The notes under the pieces: generated by a model | Databases searched by the model: none | Seen by the model: the letters and a program-made list of their open reading frames with translations, nothing else | What the model was told of the DNA's origin: nothing | Position numbers and translations under genes: made by a program | Shown here: piece by piece, positions 12,901 through 27,900 of the stretch | Numbering within the stretch: position 1 is the stretch's first letter | Layout of the letters: each line of letters starts with the position of its first letter | DNA from: Lonicera japonica | Lineage: Eukaryota; Streptophyta; Magnoliopsida; Dipsacales; Caprifoliaceae | DNA length: 64,000 nucleotides | Assembly: GCA_021464415.1 (NCBI GenBank) | Contig: CM038467.1 | Span: 9,565,411-9,629,410, forward strand | Direction: 5' to 3'

Positions 12901-15900
12901 TAAAACCTGAACACAAGGTAACAAAATAAGCATGCACAAGGATGACTCATTGCAGTTCTTGTGGTCTGTCTTTATTTTTTTTTCTTTATTCTAAAATATA
13001 ACAACTATCTAGATTCTTCAGATATCAATGAAATCTGTAGAATTTAAAGATCTCCAAATCGCCAACATGCCAATCCACTCAATAATTGAACTCAATCATC
13101 TAGCATACTATGATTTATTATTATTTTTTCCCAATGACAAGTTCGAGATAATAAACATTGTAAAGCATCACCTTGATGTTTATTCTGTTCCATGATATTT
13201 GCAAACCATGTATTGTTGACCAATCCTGCAAATAATTAAACACTGCTGCTTAGCTTGACTTGTTCCAAAGGTAACATCAATTAATTTACAAAACAAAAGA
13301 AAATGAAACAGGATGAAGACATAGGAACATGCCATGGTGGACAACAGGCTTGACACCCGGGTCTCTCAGAAATACAATGGCCGGTGCAGATTCCACCCCA
13401 AACCTGTTGTCAATAACACAAACATGGTTCAATTAATACACTAGTTTCCGAAAAACCATGAAGGAGTGATCCTCTACCAGTTGAAGTTTGAGATTAAGTG
13501 ATTTAAAGGGTTTGTCATACCACAGCAATCACAATAGTGAAGATACCATTGTGCAGAATTTGTCATACCGCAGAAGCATCTAGCTTGGGGGATTTTACCT
13601 ACAATATATTTACTACTACTATGACGTATTACTGGAGCCGATAAACACCTAAGGGATCTCTTACAACCTCTTTCTCTCTGCCTGCTCTCAACCACCTATA
13701 ACCACTAGATATTTATCTTTATTATACCCTTGTAACAGAGTACTATCTTTCTTATATGCTCACTCATCAAGTCTATTTGTTCTCTCCCCTTGACTATTCT
13801 TATATGCCTTGCTGCCTACAAAACAATTCTTCCTAGCAAAGTTACAGAAGAATTTATTTGGCAACTTTTCCTGGTCGTTGAATGAAGAAAGGAATAATAA
13901 TACACATTTCTACCATCATCTAATTTGCTGCTTAAATGTTAATGTAAGTATTCAATAGACACTAATACAAGCTGAGCACCAAGCAGATCCTGTAAATGCT
14001 ACAAACATATATGAAATAGTCCTTCATGCCCTTTAAAAGAATAAAAAGAAACACAAACATACATATTCCACCAGAAGGAGGATTCCTCCTCTCGCCATAG
14101 TGCAAAAGCAAATGAAGCATAAGCCCAGTAACTTTTAGCAGCTTGACGGACAAATGGAGTTGCACGCTCTCCTGTTTTTGAGATGAAAATGACCTTGACC
14201 TATCAGCAAGTACAGCAAAAACAAAAAATTAGGCAAGAATATCTCCAAACAGGGCACCCAACATCAAAGAGAAGTCAATAAAGCTGAGTCCCAAAATATT
14301 ATTTGCAAGTGTACCACTTTGTAAAATGTCTAGAGTGGTGCAAAAGATTGCTAGTTCAAAAATTGGAGAAATAGTGATGAAAAACCAAAATTCATCTTAA
14401 CAGCAAAAAAGGCTAAAAGCAAGCACACAAATTACATCTATGCAGCACACTTCCACACACTAGTAGACTCTCGGATCCCTCTCCATAATCCTATTAACAT
14501 TGCATGAACCATTATATCACAAACTATCCCCACACCCTCTCACATCACCCTACTCCACTAACCATCATTTCTTAAACTAAGCCCCCATGCAACAGCCCAT
14601 GCAATGTGTAAAACTTAGAAGGAGAGAAAAATGTTTATTGTATCTCTTGCAGACAGATTACATGCATATATATATATACAAAATTCAATCTCAAAAGTCC
14701 AAAATCCTAACACAAAAGTCTAACATCCTAACACAAAAGTCTAACATCTTAAAGTCCAAAACCCTAACACAAAAGTCTTAACATCTTAATATACTTATTC
14801 CTAATATATTTACAATCTATAACACAATGTACCCTTATACCCCTCCCCCACCCCTATGTATCCCAGATACCCATTTCTAAGTCCCATCTCCAACTAATCA
14901 CCTTACTGGTCTCTCCCCAACCAATTTGTTATCTTTTATGTTTTCTCTTACACTCTTACAACAAAGATACCCTACTTCCATCAACTAAAGAAAAAGCAAA
15001 ATATCCTCTGTTGCTGCTTGCTGGACAGCGGAAATATTATTGTCCAATTACAGTTTACACTGGAAAAATAAGCTTGTCTAATTATGGTTTGCACTGGCCA
15101 ACAATTTTTATGTTCATTTAGCACCACGGATGTATAAAATTAAATAAGAGATTTTACTTCTGTTGAAAATCTCAATGCAAATTGCTCACATAACTGCTCA
15201 TCTTTCCATGTCTATAGTTCTTTTTGATAGCCAAACAATTTGGACAATGAGCAATCCGAAACTCAGAATTAGTGACCAAGTAGTCTAAATACTTATACAA
15301 GTGCAAAGATGCATAAAAGTGAAATTGAAAAATGAAAATTGTGGGAATCCAATATAATATGCACAGCTATACAGGTACTAAAAGAAAGTATGTGTACCTT
15401 ATGGCGACTGCCTTTCCCAAGAAAGTTTTGCACCTGAAATTGAAGTATCATGTTACTCAATTCCACCAATGATGGCACGAAGCATAACTCGTAAACAGAA
15501 AAATGAAATGCTATTCAAAGAGCAAGCTACTAAAACATAAGATAAAGGATAGCAAACTCTATCAGTAGCAATGGAAAATATTCTAGTATAGGAATTATTA
15601 AGGTCATCCCAAGCCTTGGTTCCACCCATTGGATATTCGCAAAAGTGTGCTGGAACCGCAAGCGTTTCCTATACTGATTAGACTGTAACCCAACATCTAA
15701 CACTTGTCCACCCCAACCTTAGAATTGCACAAATGGCCACGTGTGGGGAAAAATCAATTCAGAGAGGATAAAACAAGGTCTATAGCATAATTCTTATTAT
15801 TGTTTTGTATGCACCAACTAAAATGTCTATGTTTATAAATTGAGTCTATATTATATATATAAACATATGAGTGTGCCTGGCCATGGATACACTGTAATTT

Positions 15901-18900
15901 GGATTCAAACCATTTTTGGCTCTATCAGCGAGTGGCAGTTTGCCCACCCCCGAGTAGATAGATCCTTAAGCTGCAGATGTAATTTGTTTGCAAAGAAAAA
16001 ATTAGTGCAATCATGAAATATGGATGATTAAGTTTCAGGGCTGGTTGTAGTTCTTGTAGTTTGTACAAAGGTTTCTCAAAGCAGTGTGTATTCTCTTGAA
16101 TCTACTTGGCAGACCAATGTAATTTGTATAACTCCAAACTGTTTGAAATTATCTTGCTGATGCATGAATCTTTGAACGCTGACATGATGAAAACTCAAGT
16201 GTTTTCTCGTTGTAAATAAAATTCAATTGTCGAAGAAGTTAAAATTTTATAATTCTAGTGAAAACATCCATTAAAACTACAAGCTTTATGAGATCTTTCA
16301 TTTTCAGAGATTAAGTGATAAACCATCCTCTAGGAATTTGATGTTCTTGGCCATTAGAAATCAACTTTAGAATATTGGAAGAATGCAACAGGATTTAGTT
16401 CTTCTCTTTTGGTTACTCAAGAAAGGAAAAAAGGACCATAAAAAGGCAAATAAAGGTTGACAATTCTTTCTGATTTTGCATGGAACTGGGTTTTGAAACT
16501 TATGTACATATTTTCTCTATGAAAACATTTTCTTCATTTTATAAAGAGAATCAGAATGACTATCCTGTGAGGTCTACTATCTTCAAGGCAAACCTGATTT
16601 TATTCTGATTTCCTGTTTGTTTTTACTTGTTTAATTTTGCTGTGGTGCAATAGAGTGAATCAGAGTTGTCAAACAAGTACCTACTCATTTACAACTAACA
16701 CATGCACCCAAACTAAATCTTACATGGTTGTCAAGTAGATCTTTTGAGTGGGAGAAAAAAAATTCTCACCACAAAAGGACCATAATTTATAAACATTAAG
16801 GACACATGGAAACTTCAAGAAAGACTTCCAAAATTACACCGTTTAAAGTGTTAGAAATTCTGATCTTCAATTGCACAGAACATGAACTCCTAACTTTGGG
16901 AAAAAGTAGTATGGTTAGTACTTAATCCATAGTGATGGATATAATTGTTTTATTTCTAAATGAATATGATGCAGAATCATAAAGAAGAATTCAGTAAAAA
17001 AATATGTTAAAGACACAATCAATAGTTTGGACCTAAAGAGAGTTCAATAAATTACCAGGGACTCCCTAGAGTGAAATGGGATGCGAGGCAGACTTAAGAT
17101 GCTTGTTGCAAACCAATCGGTGACTGCATCAATAGAATGTGCTCCTGCATACCTAGTAAAGCGTGACATTTCACAAAACATTTCATTGGGGTATCCAGTC
17201 AGCAGGATATGACTAAAGATTTATGGAAAAGGACAAGGCAGTGAAGGCACATATAACATAGATCTATCTGCCAGCCTTTACTGGGAAGGAGCAAACCGCA
17301 GGAAAAGTTCAAGTCATTGACAAAAAAAGAATAGTCAAGGATTCTAAATATGCTCTTTTTAAGGATTAAAACCACAACTCACCGAACAAGGCAATCCGAC
17401 ATTCTACAACCCGGGGGAAATGCAATGAGTGAAGGAAGGCCTGTTCACACATCAAGTACGTTAGAAAATAATGGAAAATAACAATGTTGCATAATTTAGA
17501 GAGGAAAACATCATGAGAACACCCCCCCCCCCTCTCTCTTACTTTTCATTCTGTTCATTCTTGTGCCATGTGTTTTAGTTAGATTGATGACAAAAGCATG
17601 TCTGAACAGTGAACAGTGTCATAGGCGATATTTTATTTTATTGGCAAAAAAAAATTCAGTGGATTTTAAGGTTGGAAGAGGTAGAGTTAGGTTGCCCCAT
17701 CCCCAAACTGCGGATGATAAACATTTTATTTTTTTTCAGTGGAGGAAGAGAACCTTGACAATTAGAAAAAGTGGCAAATGTCTTTGTAGGTGTTCAAGTT
17801 TGAAAGCTAACATGACTAGAAAGTGTGGCTTTCAGTGTTCTCAACCAAGCTGTGTCCACAGCACATCTTTGGCATGTCTGATTACTACTTGCAATTGCTA
17901 AATAAGTCTAGCATGCCACATTGAACAACGAATATGTGTCACTTCACCTCCAATAGAGTGAACATGCTTCCTAACACAGACGTAATGCAACCATAAACTA
18001 GGTGCCCAGCTTAGCGGCTCAACAGCAAAGGCCAGGCTGGGTCTAAGAGTTATCCCGCCACTCTACATTGACTTTAAACAAAACACTTCTCAAGATCGGA
18101 AATGAAATCAGCTAGTTATGCAGATTAATTACTTACCGTTTCGAAAGAAAGGTTGTCCAGTATATTTCTTTTCAGCAAGGTACGTGGCGAGTTTAATGTC
18201 ACCAAGTTCAACCATTCCAGTATTTGCAACCCCATCCAACAAATTAGCTGAAAATAGAGAACAAATAAACAAAAGTTGAATCGCAAATCCAATACATAGA
18301 AATTTCATAAGAGCAAACTATCACAGATATGGAGGTGGAGCATGGAATGAAGAAATAAGGAAAAAACAGTTTTCCAGTGTTATAATGCATGCTAGGTTTC
18401 ACTGTAAATTTTTCTCAATTTCTTCAAACTGAAAAACAGTCATTGCCACTAGCGATTTGATTCCCGTAGAACTAGTTTTTGCAACTTCATTCACTTTGTC
18501 ACCTCTGAAAGTCAAATCTTTGCAAAAGCTCAAATGACTATATATATTAAAGAAAACTGTCACCACACATTACTATATATTACAGATGTGTACTTGAAGA
18601 ACTAAACTAATAAAGAACAGTAGAGGACCTAGGAGTGTGAGATAAAAGGACAGAGGGAAGATTACGATTCTCAGCCTTGCATTAATTTACAGTGTCCTGC
18701 ATCTATATTCAACAGATGATTAGCGCAAAAAGGCACCGTCCTTTACAGTTTAGCATCACAGACATATACACCTTGATTGAAGTAGACAGAAAAATTATAG
18801 ATGTCACACCTAACCAACATCTGTAGAAACATAGCATGCTTGCATCTCTGAGAAAATTAAAATATACCTATTCTTTTCCAGTTGTTAAAAAATTGTGCAC

Positions 18901-21900
18901 AGCGGTTGCTCCCAAGTGAGAAAACCTGAGTTCAAATATAATAAACAGTTACAAAAGTACGAAAAAAACATATACTATGTAATGTCCCCGACAACCTTGT
19001 AATACAAAACATCAAGAACAAAAATTATGGTTGGTTCCTGAGAGCAACATTATAAGAATTCTGACTACAATTAGGTTGAAGGCAATAAAACAAAATACAA
19101 AGAAACCACAAATGTAGCACATGCTGGAACTTTAAAAATTCAAGCAACCGGTGTTCTTGTGAAATGAATACATTATAGATATTGTGAGAATATGGGAGAT
19201 TGTTATTGATTATTGAGAAAGGAGTACATCAATATATACAAGAGAAAGAGACCCTAAAAATAAGAATATTTCCTTCTAATAAGGATTTCCTAATTATCTC
19301 CTAAATATACACATTCTATAAATAACATATATACAAATCTCAACACTCCCCCTCAAGCTGGAGCGTACAAGTTGTATGTTCCAAGCTTGTTACAAATATA
19401 ATTTACTTGAGGTCCAAAGAGAGACTTAGTAAAGATATCAGCTAGTTAATCATTCGATTTCACATAGCTAGTAGCGATCTCCTCAGAAAGAATTTTTTCT
19501 CTAATAAAGTGACAATCAATCTCTATATGTTTGATCATTTCATGAAAGACTGGATTAGATGCAATGTGGAGAGCTGCTTGGTTATCGCATATCAACTTCA
19601 TTTGTTAAATCTTCTTGAACTCCAGCTCCTAGAATAACTGTTTCATCCATATGAGCTCAAACGTCGCTTTTGCCATGGCCCAATATTCTGCCTTAGCAGT
19701 GGACAAGAAAACAATTGAATGTTTCTTGCTCTTCCATGAGACCAGATTTCCTCCAACGAAGATACAATATCTACTGTTCGAATGTATATCATATGGCCAG
19801 CCTGCCAATCAACATCAAAATAGCCAACAATTTTAATGTGGCCTCTACTTTCATACAAAAGGCCTTTGTCTGGTGCCTTCTTTATGTATTTCAAAATAGA
19901 AATAGCTGCCTCTCAATGACTTTCACACGGAGCACTTAGGAACTGGTTGAGTACACTCATCGAGAACGCTAGTCAGGACATGTCACGGTGAGGTAGTTGA
20001 GTTTCCCAACAAGTCTTTGGTACTTACTAGTCTGATAATGGCTTCCCTTGATTAGGTAAGAGTTTGACGTTTCGATCCATCATAGTCTTTACAAATTTGC
20101 AATTCGTCATGCCAATTTCTTCTAAGATATTTAAGGCACACGTCCACTGGGAGATGATAATACCCTGTCGAGATTGAGCAATTTCTATTCCCAGAAAGTA
20201 TTTGAGTTTTCCTAAATCTTTCGTTTGAAAGTAGTGAAATAGATGATGTTTGAGTTTCTGTATGCCCTCTTGATCATTTTCCGTAACTACAATATCGCAC
20301 GCATAAAAGATTAGGTAGATGCATCTGTCAGGAGATGACTGGGAGTAAAAAACAGAGTAATCAGCCTCACTACGAGTCATACCAAACTGACAAACAACCA
20401 AACTAAAGCGTTCAAACCAAGTCCGTGGGGACTGCTTTAGTCCATAAAGAGAGAAACGGAGGCGACACATCAGATTAAACTCCCCCTGAGCAACTAGCAA
20501 GGCTTTCAGACAATCAACGTTTCCATCTAGCCCAACTTTGACAGTGTAAATCCAACAATAACCTATTGTTGATTTACAAGGAAGAAGAGGCACGAGATCC
20601 CATGTGCCACTTGAATGCAAGATGGACATCTCATCGACCATAGCTTGGCGCCAGCCCGAATCAGAAAGAGCGGCTCCTACATTTTTAAGTGTAGAAACAG
20701 GAAACAAAGGCGATACAAATGCAATATATTGTGAAGATAAAACGATGATAACTTACAAAATTATAAATGGGATGAGGGTTATGAGTATAACGATACATTT
20801 GCGTTCGGTGATGAGAAGATTCAGGTCAGAAGCCGGAACAGGAGGTATAACCGATGTAGGAGATGATGCCGGTGGATCCGGTCATGGGGTGATGGGCTCG
20901 AATATAGTCTCAATGGTAGGCTCAATGGTGGGGTTCTCAACATATATAGGTCGAGATCAGCGATGGTAGGTGAGTAGATGAGGTAGCGAGTTTGAGATAA
21001 GGGCCACATGGTCAAAAGAGCACATAACCTATGGAATATGAACAATCTATGATATGGGAGGCTCACCATTAGCAGGAGAACATGCAGCAGGTTCTAAAAA
21101 GGGAAAGAAGGGAGTCGTTTTAAAGAAAATGACATCCGCAGAAACAAAGTATCGTTTAAGGTCTGATGAAAAACAACGATAACCCTTTTGCAAGCGAGAA
21201 TACCCTAAAAAGATAAATTTGAGAGATTTGACATGCAACTTATCTTTCCCTGGAGTGAGGTCATGAATAAAACAAGTGCAGCCAAAGATACGAGGGTGGA
21301 TGGAGATAAAGAGGCTGAGTGCGAAATAACAGATAATGGAGTACCTGATTTTTTTAAACTGAGGAAGACATCCTATTAATTAAATAACAAACGGTAAGAA
21401 CCGCGTCTCCCCAAAAATGTTGCAAAACATGATTGTGAATAAGGAAAGTACGAGCAGTTTCAATCAAGTGTCTATTTTTCCGCTCAGCTACCCACTTTGT
21501 TGAGGAGTATGAGCACAAAAAGACTAGTGAAATATGCCCTGAGAATTCATAAAATATTGAAAAGGGGTAGAAAAATAATCTTGTGCATTGTCACTGCGGA
21601 AAGCACGAATAACGGTACCTAATTGGGTTTTAATTTATGAGCAAAACGTTTGAAAGATGGAAAAAAGGTCGAAACAATTTTTCATTAGAAATAACCAAGT
21701 ACACCGAAAAAAATTATCAACAAACGTAACAAAATATTAATAACCCAAATTTGATTTAACACAACTAGAACCCCATACATCCGAATGAACTAAAAAAAAA
21801 GCAGACTCATGCTTGTTAATTAAGACTACTAGGAAAAAAATTTCGAACATGCTTTCCTAATTGACAAGTCTCACAATCTAAAGACGATAGTCTCGCAAGA

Positions 21901-24900
21901 CCCAGCACCATCTTTTGTAATTTTTGGAGGCTAGAATGTCCCAAACGTTGATGGAGAATAGTGGGAGAATCAACAGCAACACACGCAACAAGGAATGTGG
22001 TGGGATGAGGTAGTATAATTCACGGAACTCACGTCTTACTCCAATCATCCTCCTAGTGTTCCGGTCCTACACAAGAACTAAATCAGCGACAAAGATAACA
22101 AAACAGGGTAATGTTTTGGTTAATTTGCTAATGGAAATTAAATTAAAAAGACAGTTTGGTATAAAGATTCTAAAGATAAAGAAAGTAATGGTGTAGCTCC
22201 TCCAATTCCTCTAACTTTAATTTGTGAGCCATCAGCTAAGGTAACAGTAGATAATGTACTAAAGTAAGTAAGGGTCCATTCGGTAACGTTTTCGGAAAAT
22301 GTTTTCTGAGAATATTTTCAGAAAATGAAAACAAGAAAATGACTTTTCCGAGAACGAAAACAATGAAAAAGAAGATTGCAAGACTGAGAATGGAGAAAAC
22401 ATCATTTTGGCGTTTTACGCTTTAAGTTTGAATTCATTCTTCGAAAACATTTTTCGTGTTTTTTGTCAACATCTTATCGAACGCATTTTTTATCCGTTTT
22501 TGGACTCAAAAAACAAAAACAGGCCTCTAAAAACGCTACTGAACAGACCCTAATATGTAGTACAAATCCTTATTACCAGACATATGATTGAGAGCACCAG
22601 AATCAAGTACCCATGGCCCATGAGAGGATGATTGAGAGATGCAGGCAATATGATTACCAGTTTGACTAATGGAGGCTATGGTTATGACTGTTTACTCTCC
22701 AGAAATTTCTGAAATGCACTATACTCAGCAACACGTATGGTCACAGTCCCAGGTGTATCCCTAAAGGACGAATCATACTGTGAAATGTTGGCAACCTCAG
22801 GTAGATAGCCCATGAAACTTGTAGCAACAATCTATTGTATGGCCCATATTATTTCAATGAATACACTTAGGGAGAGTTCGACCTCGCTGCCCGCCTTTAC
22901 CATCCCTTCAATGAGTCACTTAAGAAGCTAGGATAGTAAAATCAGTGGAAGTGGTAGAATCGCTTGGTATGCTCAAAGGTGCGGAAATACAAATTAACTG
23001 CTCAAATATCGTATCCATAGTAAGAACCCCAGGATTGGCCAAAATTTGATTACGAACGGAATCGAGTTCAGTAGGCAAGCCTGCTATGGCAAGAACCATG
23101 AAGAATTTTCCACGATCAGCTTCTTGTTGCATAACATTGGTTGAGAGATGCATCATCTCATTATATTCTTGTTGAAGAATCTCGATTTGGCCTAGGTACT
23201 CTTACATATCATGGTCCTGTTTCTTAATCGTCTTCATACGATAGACAATAGTATAAAGACGATTTATGTCATTCGAATAAAGTTTCTTCGCCTTTTGCCA
23301 TACCTCATAGCAAGTACGATAAGGTCAGTATTGGCCAATAAGTGTTTGATCAATAGATGCCATAGAACATTGCATAAAAAAGCATAAATTTGCTTCCACT
23401 GCAACTGTTCTTTTTCAATAATATAGAGAACACGTTTTATTAAGTGTTCTTCATAACCCTGACCTATAAACCATAACTCAACAGAGGCAGACCACGACAT
23501 ATAATTATTAGGACCCTTTAATTTTTCAGAACATATAGTTGGTGTATTCGCAAAGTTAACAAGAGATTTATTGGAGACAACGTTACTTGGAATAGCTATT
23601 TAAGAGATAACACAAGTAAACGTCTAAGAGAAAGGAAACGAGTACCAGAATGAGGCTAAAAACTTTCAAAATCGATGACAACACGTAAATAGTAACCGTG
23701 AACAGTACCCGCGAACAATAACTTGGATGAACAGTAGCCTGTGAACAGTAATTCTTTTTTTTTGGGACGCACAACGGCTATGGTTTACACGCTGGATAGA
23801 AACACAACGGCTAGGGTTTGGTTACTAAGTAAGAATCGAATCCTTCTGACACCATGTGAGAAGAGTACATCATAAAATACAAGAGAGAGAGGACCCTAAA
23901 AATAAGAATATTTCCTTCTAATAAGGATTTCCTAATTATCTCCTAAATATACACATTTTATAAATAACATATATACAAATCTCAACAGATATGATAATCA
24001 AGCTAAGGAGCAAAGTTAATATGTGTCATTTTCTAAGCCTCTCACATAGTCACATATCACTTAACGGTGCATACCGGTGTATTTTGTCTATCATAGCATA
24101 TTAGAATTTGATGCAAATCTGCTTGAGTTACTTTATTCAATCATATAGTGTTGATGGGTAACTCCTCTAGCAAATGGTCTTGCAAAACTTATTTTGATAT
24201 CTTGGTGGCCTCCCCTTGAATTCAATTTGTTTAGCCACACAAAACGATTTTGAAGATGGCTATACCTTCAAAAGTACAAGTCCTTACATGTTGGCTGCAA
24301 AAGTAAGATAAAGGAGTCCGGACACCTCTGAGAAGGGAGTGTGTCAGACATCGAGATAACTCCAGTACGCTTCTTTTAGCATGTCCATAACTTAAATGCA
24401 AAAATCTGTTTGGATTTTGGAATACTCTATTTAGGTGTCCATAACCGAATACAAAATGTACTTTAAAAACACCTACACTTCTTGAATAACAACCCTACAC
24501 GTATTCCAGGCATATTACATACATATATATACCCTATTACCTATCTATACATTCTACACACTTGTGTGCCTTTTTCTTTACTCATTTTGTTCTTTACATG
24601 GTATAGATGCTAATTGAAATTTTTTGATTTATAAGTAACAAGTTTCACGTTTCTGCTCACACGACTATATATACGTAATCATTTTACTGTTCTCCCCTTG
24701 ATTGCTAGTCCACCATTTTTTTGCATTTCTCCTTGGTATCCTGCTTTGATTTCAAAAAAATTTATATGTTTCTGATGATTAGAAAAAAGAATTTGTCATA
24801 CCTGAACAAGCAATGAGCTGGAGTTCTCTAGCGTAGACCGAAGATTTTCTGATCTAATCACATCAAAAGCATGATCCAGAGGATCTGAGAAACAAGAAAT

Positions 24901-27900
24901 AGAAAAATATTGAATAAGCATATTAGAATATGACTTAACACGTTTCCAAACTAAAAACTTTATCATGGGAGAAGATGGACCAAGATGGAATGTCATAACC
25001 AACCAAATGAAGCAGGCTCCAACAATGGAAGGACAATTTCAGAAAAATTTGCCTCAGCATATTGTTCCTTTGCCTTATCAATTACATGCTATAGCCCGGA
25101 AAGCAGTAAAATTGATAAACGTCACACATAAAGGAAACATAGGAAAATGGAGAATATAAACTGAACAATACAAGCTTTAACAACTCACAACTTGCTCATC
25201 GATGCCAAATATGTCATAATCCCTTTTCCATAACTGATTCCTCAGCAGTTCAAAAGCATATCGAATCTGCAAAAATAGGCACATACCTGAAGCAAATTTA
25301 ACAATGGAAATAGAAAAACAGGTCCCAGAGAGAGGCATTTCATTGCCATAATCACTTAATAGTGAATCAATTAAGTGTGCCCCTACTGCACAACATAGTG
25401 ACTTAAATAATGGACCAGGTAACCATGTATGTATTCTTGTTAGAGCAACCCAAGTTCCAGGTTAGATCAATGTAGCCTATCAAATCACTTGCGATGATAT
25501 TTCTCAACAAATTAGTAGCATAGCTATAAAAAACACAACTATTTACTTAACTAGTGAAGCAATTATGTTCCAAAGGCATGTCCCAAAACCTAATTGGGGA
25601 GATGTTGTGAATCTTATATTGAACAATAAAAGATAAAGCCCGTGGATGCATGTACACACACATGCACAAGCATACTCAAATTTGTTCGGTCTCTGTAAAA
25701 CAACAAATCACCTGGTGGACACTTGCTACGAACCTTTATAAAATCAATGGTAGAAGGAGCTTCAATTCCTGAATTCCTGAAATGATCCCTTAATTAGTTT
25801 GTAAGAAATTGGGACAAACTAACAAGCAGTCAAAACAAAGCTAAAATCTGCCAAGACGTATTAAAAATTCATTCAGTTAAGATAAAAAATCAACTCTACT
25901 ACTCTTAGACTAAAATTCATTTTGCTTACTAATCTGGTGTATATACAAACACATAAAATCTGGATGTGATGATATACAAATATACTACTACTTTAGGCAG
26001 AGAGTAAGTCACACAAAAAAATAACATCAACAAGGTTTCGTATTCAAATTCCCAATTTTTTTCATTCTAGTAGTGCTTCTAAGTAAATATTATTCCACTT
26101 ACAAAGCAACCTTTTTACAAAGCAACCAAAGGTAACTGCAACATCAATCCAGAAACTCACCAAACCCTTGTACTACATGGGGCCGGAAATATGAATCGTG
26201 TTTCACCATCATTTTCTAGTAAAATATCCAATGTCAAACCACAAGCTGCCATTTATCTAATGTTACGCCGCAACAAAGTTCATTGATTGTATCATCTATG
26301 AAGAAGCGAAAAAAATTACAGAAGAAAAGTATCTTGGAACGGTTAAAACAATAAAATACCACACTGAAACTTCAGTATCAAAATAATTTTGAGCTTTTTT
26401 GAGTTTGGTACCTTGCAGTAAAACGATGTTCGAGTTTGGTACCGAAATCATGACAAATTAGAGTTTGGTGCCTAACATGGGATGCCATCCACTTCAGTTA
26501 AAAATATCTTTTATAGACCAAAATACCCTTGTCTCTTACATATGCCAAAAGGAACCTAATTTCTATATATTTATATTTTCTCTCTACTCTAAACACCCTA
26601 TTGGAATTTGGTGCATCTACCCTAATCGATGCAAAGTGATGCAAATTCTTTATACAAATCATCAAATCTTTAATAATTTTTAAAGAATCCATCAAAACAA
26701 AGTAAAATCTAGGTTCACATATAAAACTTTTAGGTTGGGCAATGGGCGGTGCTGCAATGCAAGACAGTTGCCAGCAGCGATGAGTGGAAAAGGAATCAAC
26801 GGCTACAACTCTATATTACAATTTGAGTTTATGTATATTAATCCAAAAGTGAAATCAAAGATCTGTTCAGGGTTTAAAATATCGCAGAGATTAATTTATG
26901 ATGATGAATTATTACAATTTGAATTTCAGTGGGGTTGGATGAAGCGCATTCTCGCATCCAAACCCAATCAAGTTGATTTTTCAAAGCAAAATTTCTCCAA
27001 TTCATGTTCTTGTTTTTTCGTTAGAGGTTTTGACCCTTGAATTCAATTTTCTATTATCTGGATTAAGGTTTTGATTTGGGTTCTGATTTTAAATAGAAGG
27101 AGCTTAGATAGAACAATTAAAAGAATAAGATTTATGTAAATTTTGGAATTAGATTGGGTAACTAGAAAGAGAACAAAAATAAAAGAAACTAGAGTTTCTC
27201 CTCCAGGTGGAGGGAGATAAGGGTATTCTAGTCAACTAAACAAAAAATTAACAGAAAAATGGGCAACTAGGTACTAAAGTCTAATGGTTTGCCTAAATTT
27301 CTCCTCAATAAAATAAAGAAAACAAATTGAATTATATTACCAAAATCCATATTCGGAAGATACTACATCCTAACTAAAAATAGAATCACTACAATAATGC
27401 GTTTTTTCAAGTATTATTCAGTCCCCAATCCGTTCTACCAGTTACAAATTATTATAGAGATCGAAGAATAGTGTGGGTCCATAGTGCAGAAGATATGTGC
27501 GTTTTGCGGTGAGCATGCATGTCCAACTCTAACTTACAGTAGTAATACAAAAACAATAATCGAAAACAGCCGGATTTTATGCATAGTTCATCAAATTACC
27601 AGTTGGATGAGAGTTTTTGGTAGGCCTCATTCACTTGTTCGATAGGGCTGTACTGATTGATCCCCAAAACTGTAAATGGGTAAGGATTTATGATGAAATA
27701 AATAAATTATATATAATGCTAAAAGAATAAAAAAAAAAAGTAATTATAAAATCGAAGAGGGAGTTAAAGCGCGCACCGTCGTAATGGGAGGGAGGGAAAG
27801 AAGTGGGGATGACGAAGAGCTGGAAGAAGATGGAAGCGGAGAAAAGAAGGAAAGGAATGGAGTAGGCCTTTAGGGTCGACGTCATTGAATTTGAGGATGA

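Larger units (their letters stand above)
19183..23997 (-). mobile_element. Degenerate Ty1/copia retrotransposon, 4,815 bp, in intron 6 of the J-protein gene
   Basis: Short LTRs lie at 19183-19345 (3') and 23855-23997 (5'), with TG...CA ends and a perfect 5-bp target duplication GATAT (19178-19182 and 23998-24002). On the minus strand a purine tract (GAGGGGGAG) precedes the 3' LTR, and TGGTGTCAGAAGG follows the 5' LTR as the likely primer site. Order on the minus strand is gag (about 23500-22920), integrase end (about 21238), reverse transcriptase (20707-20027), RNase H (about 19894-19643). All frames are broken by stops and shifts. The insertion is antisense-neutral for splicing: exons 6 and 7 flank it and remain intact. 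Confidence 0.9.

Noticed and set aside
26390..27300. Possible further Mutator-like element in intron 2
   Set aside because: Inverted similarity is weak and patchy and no target duplication was found.
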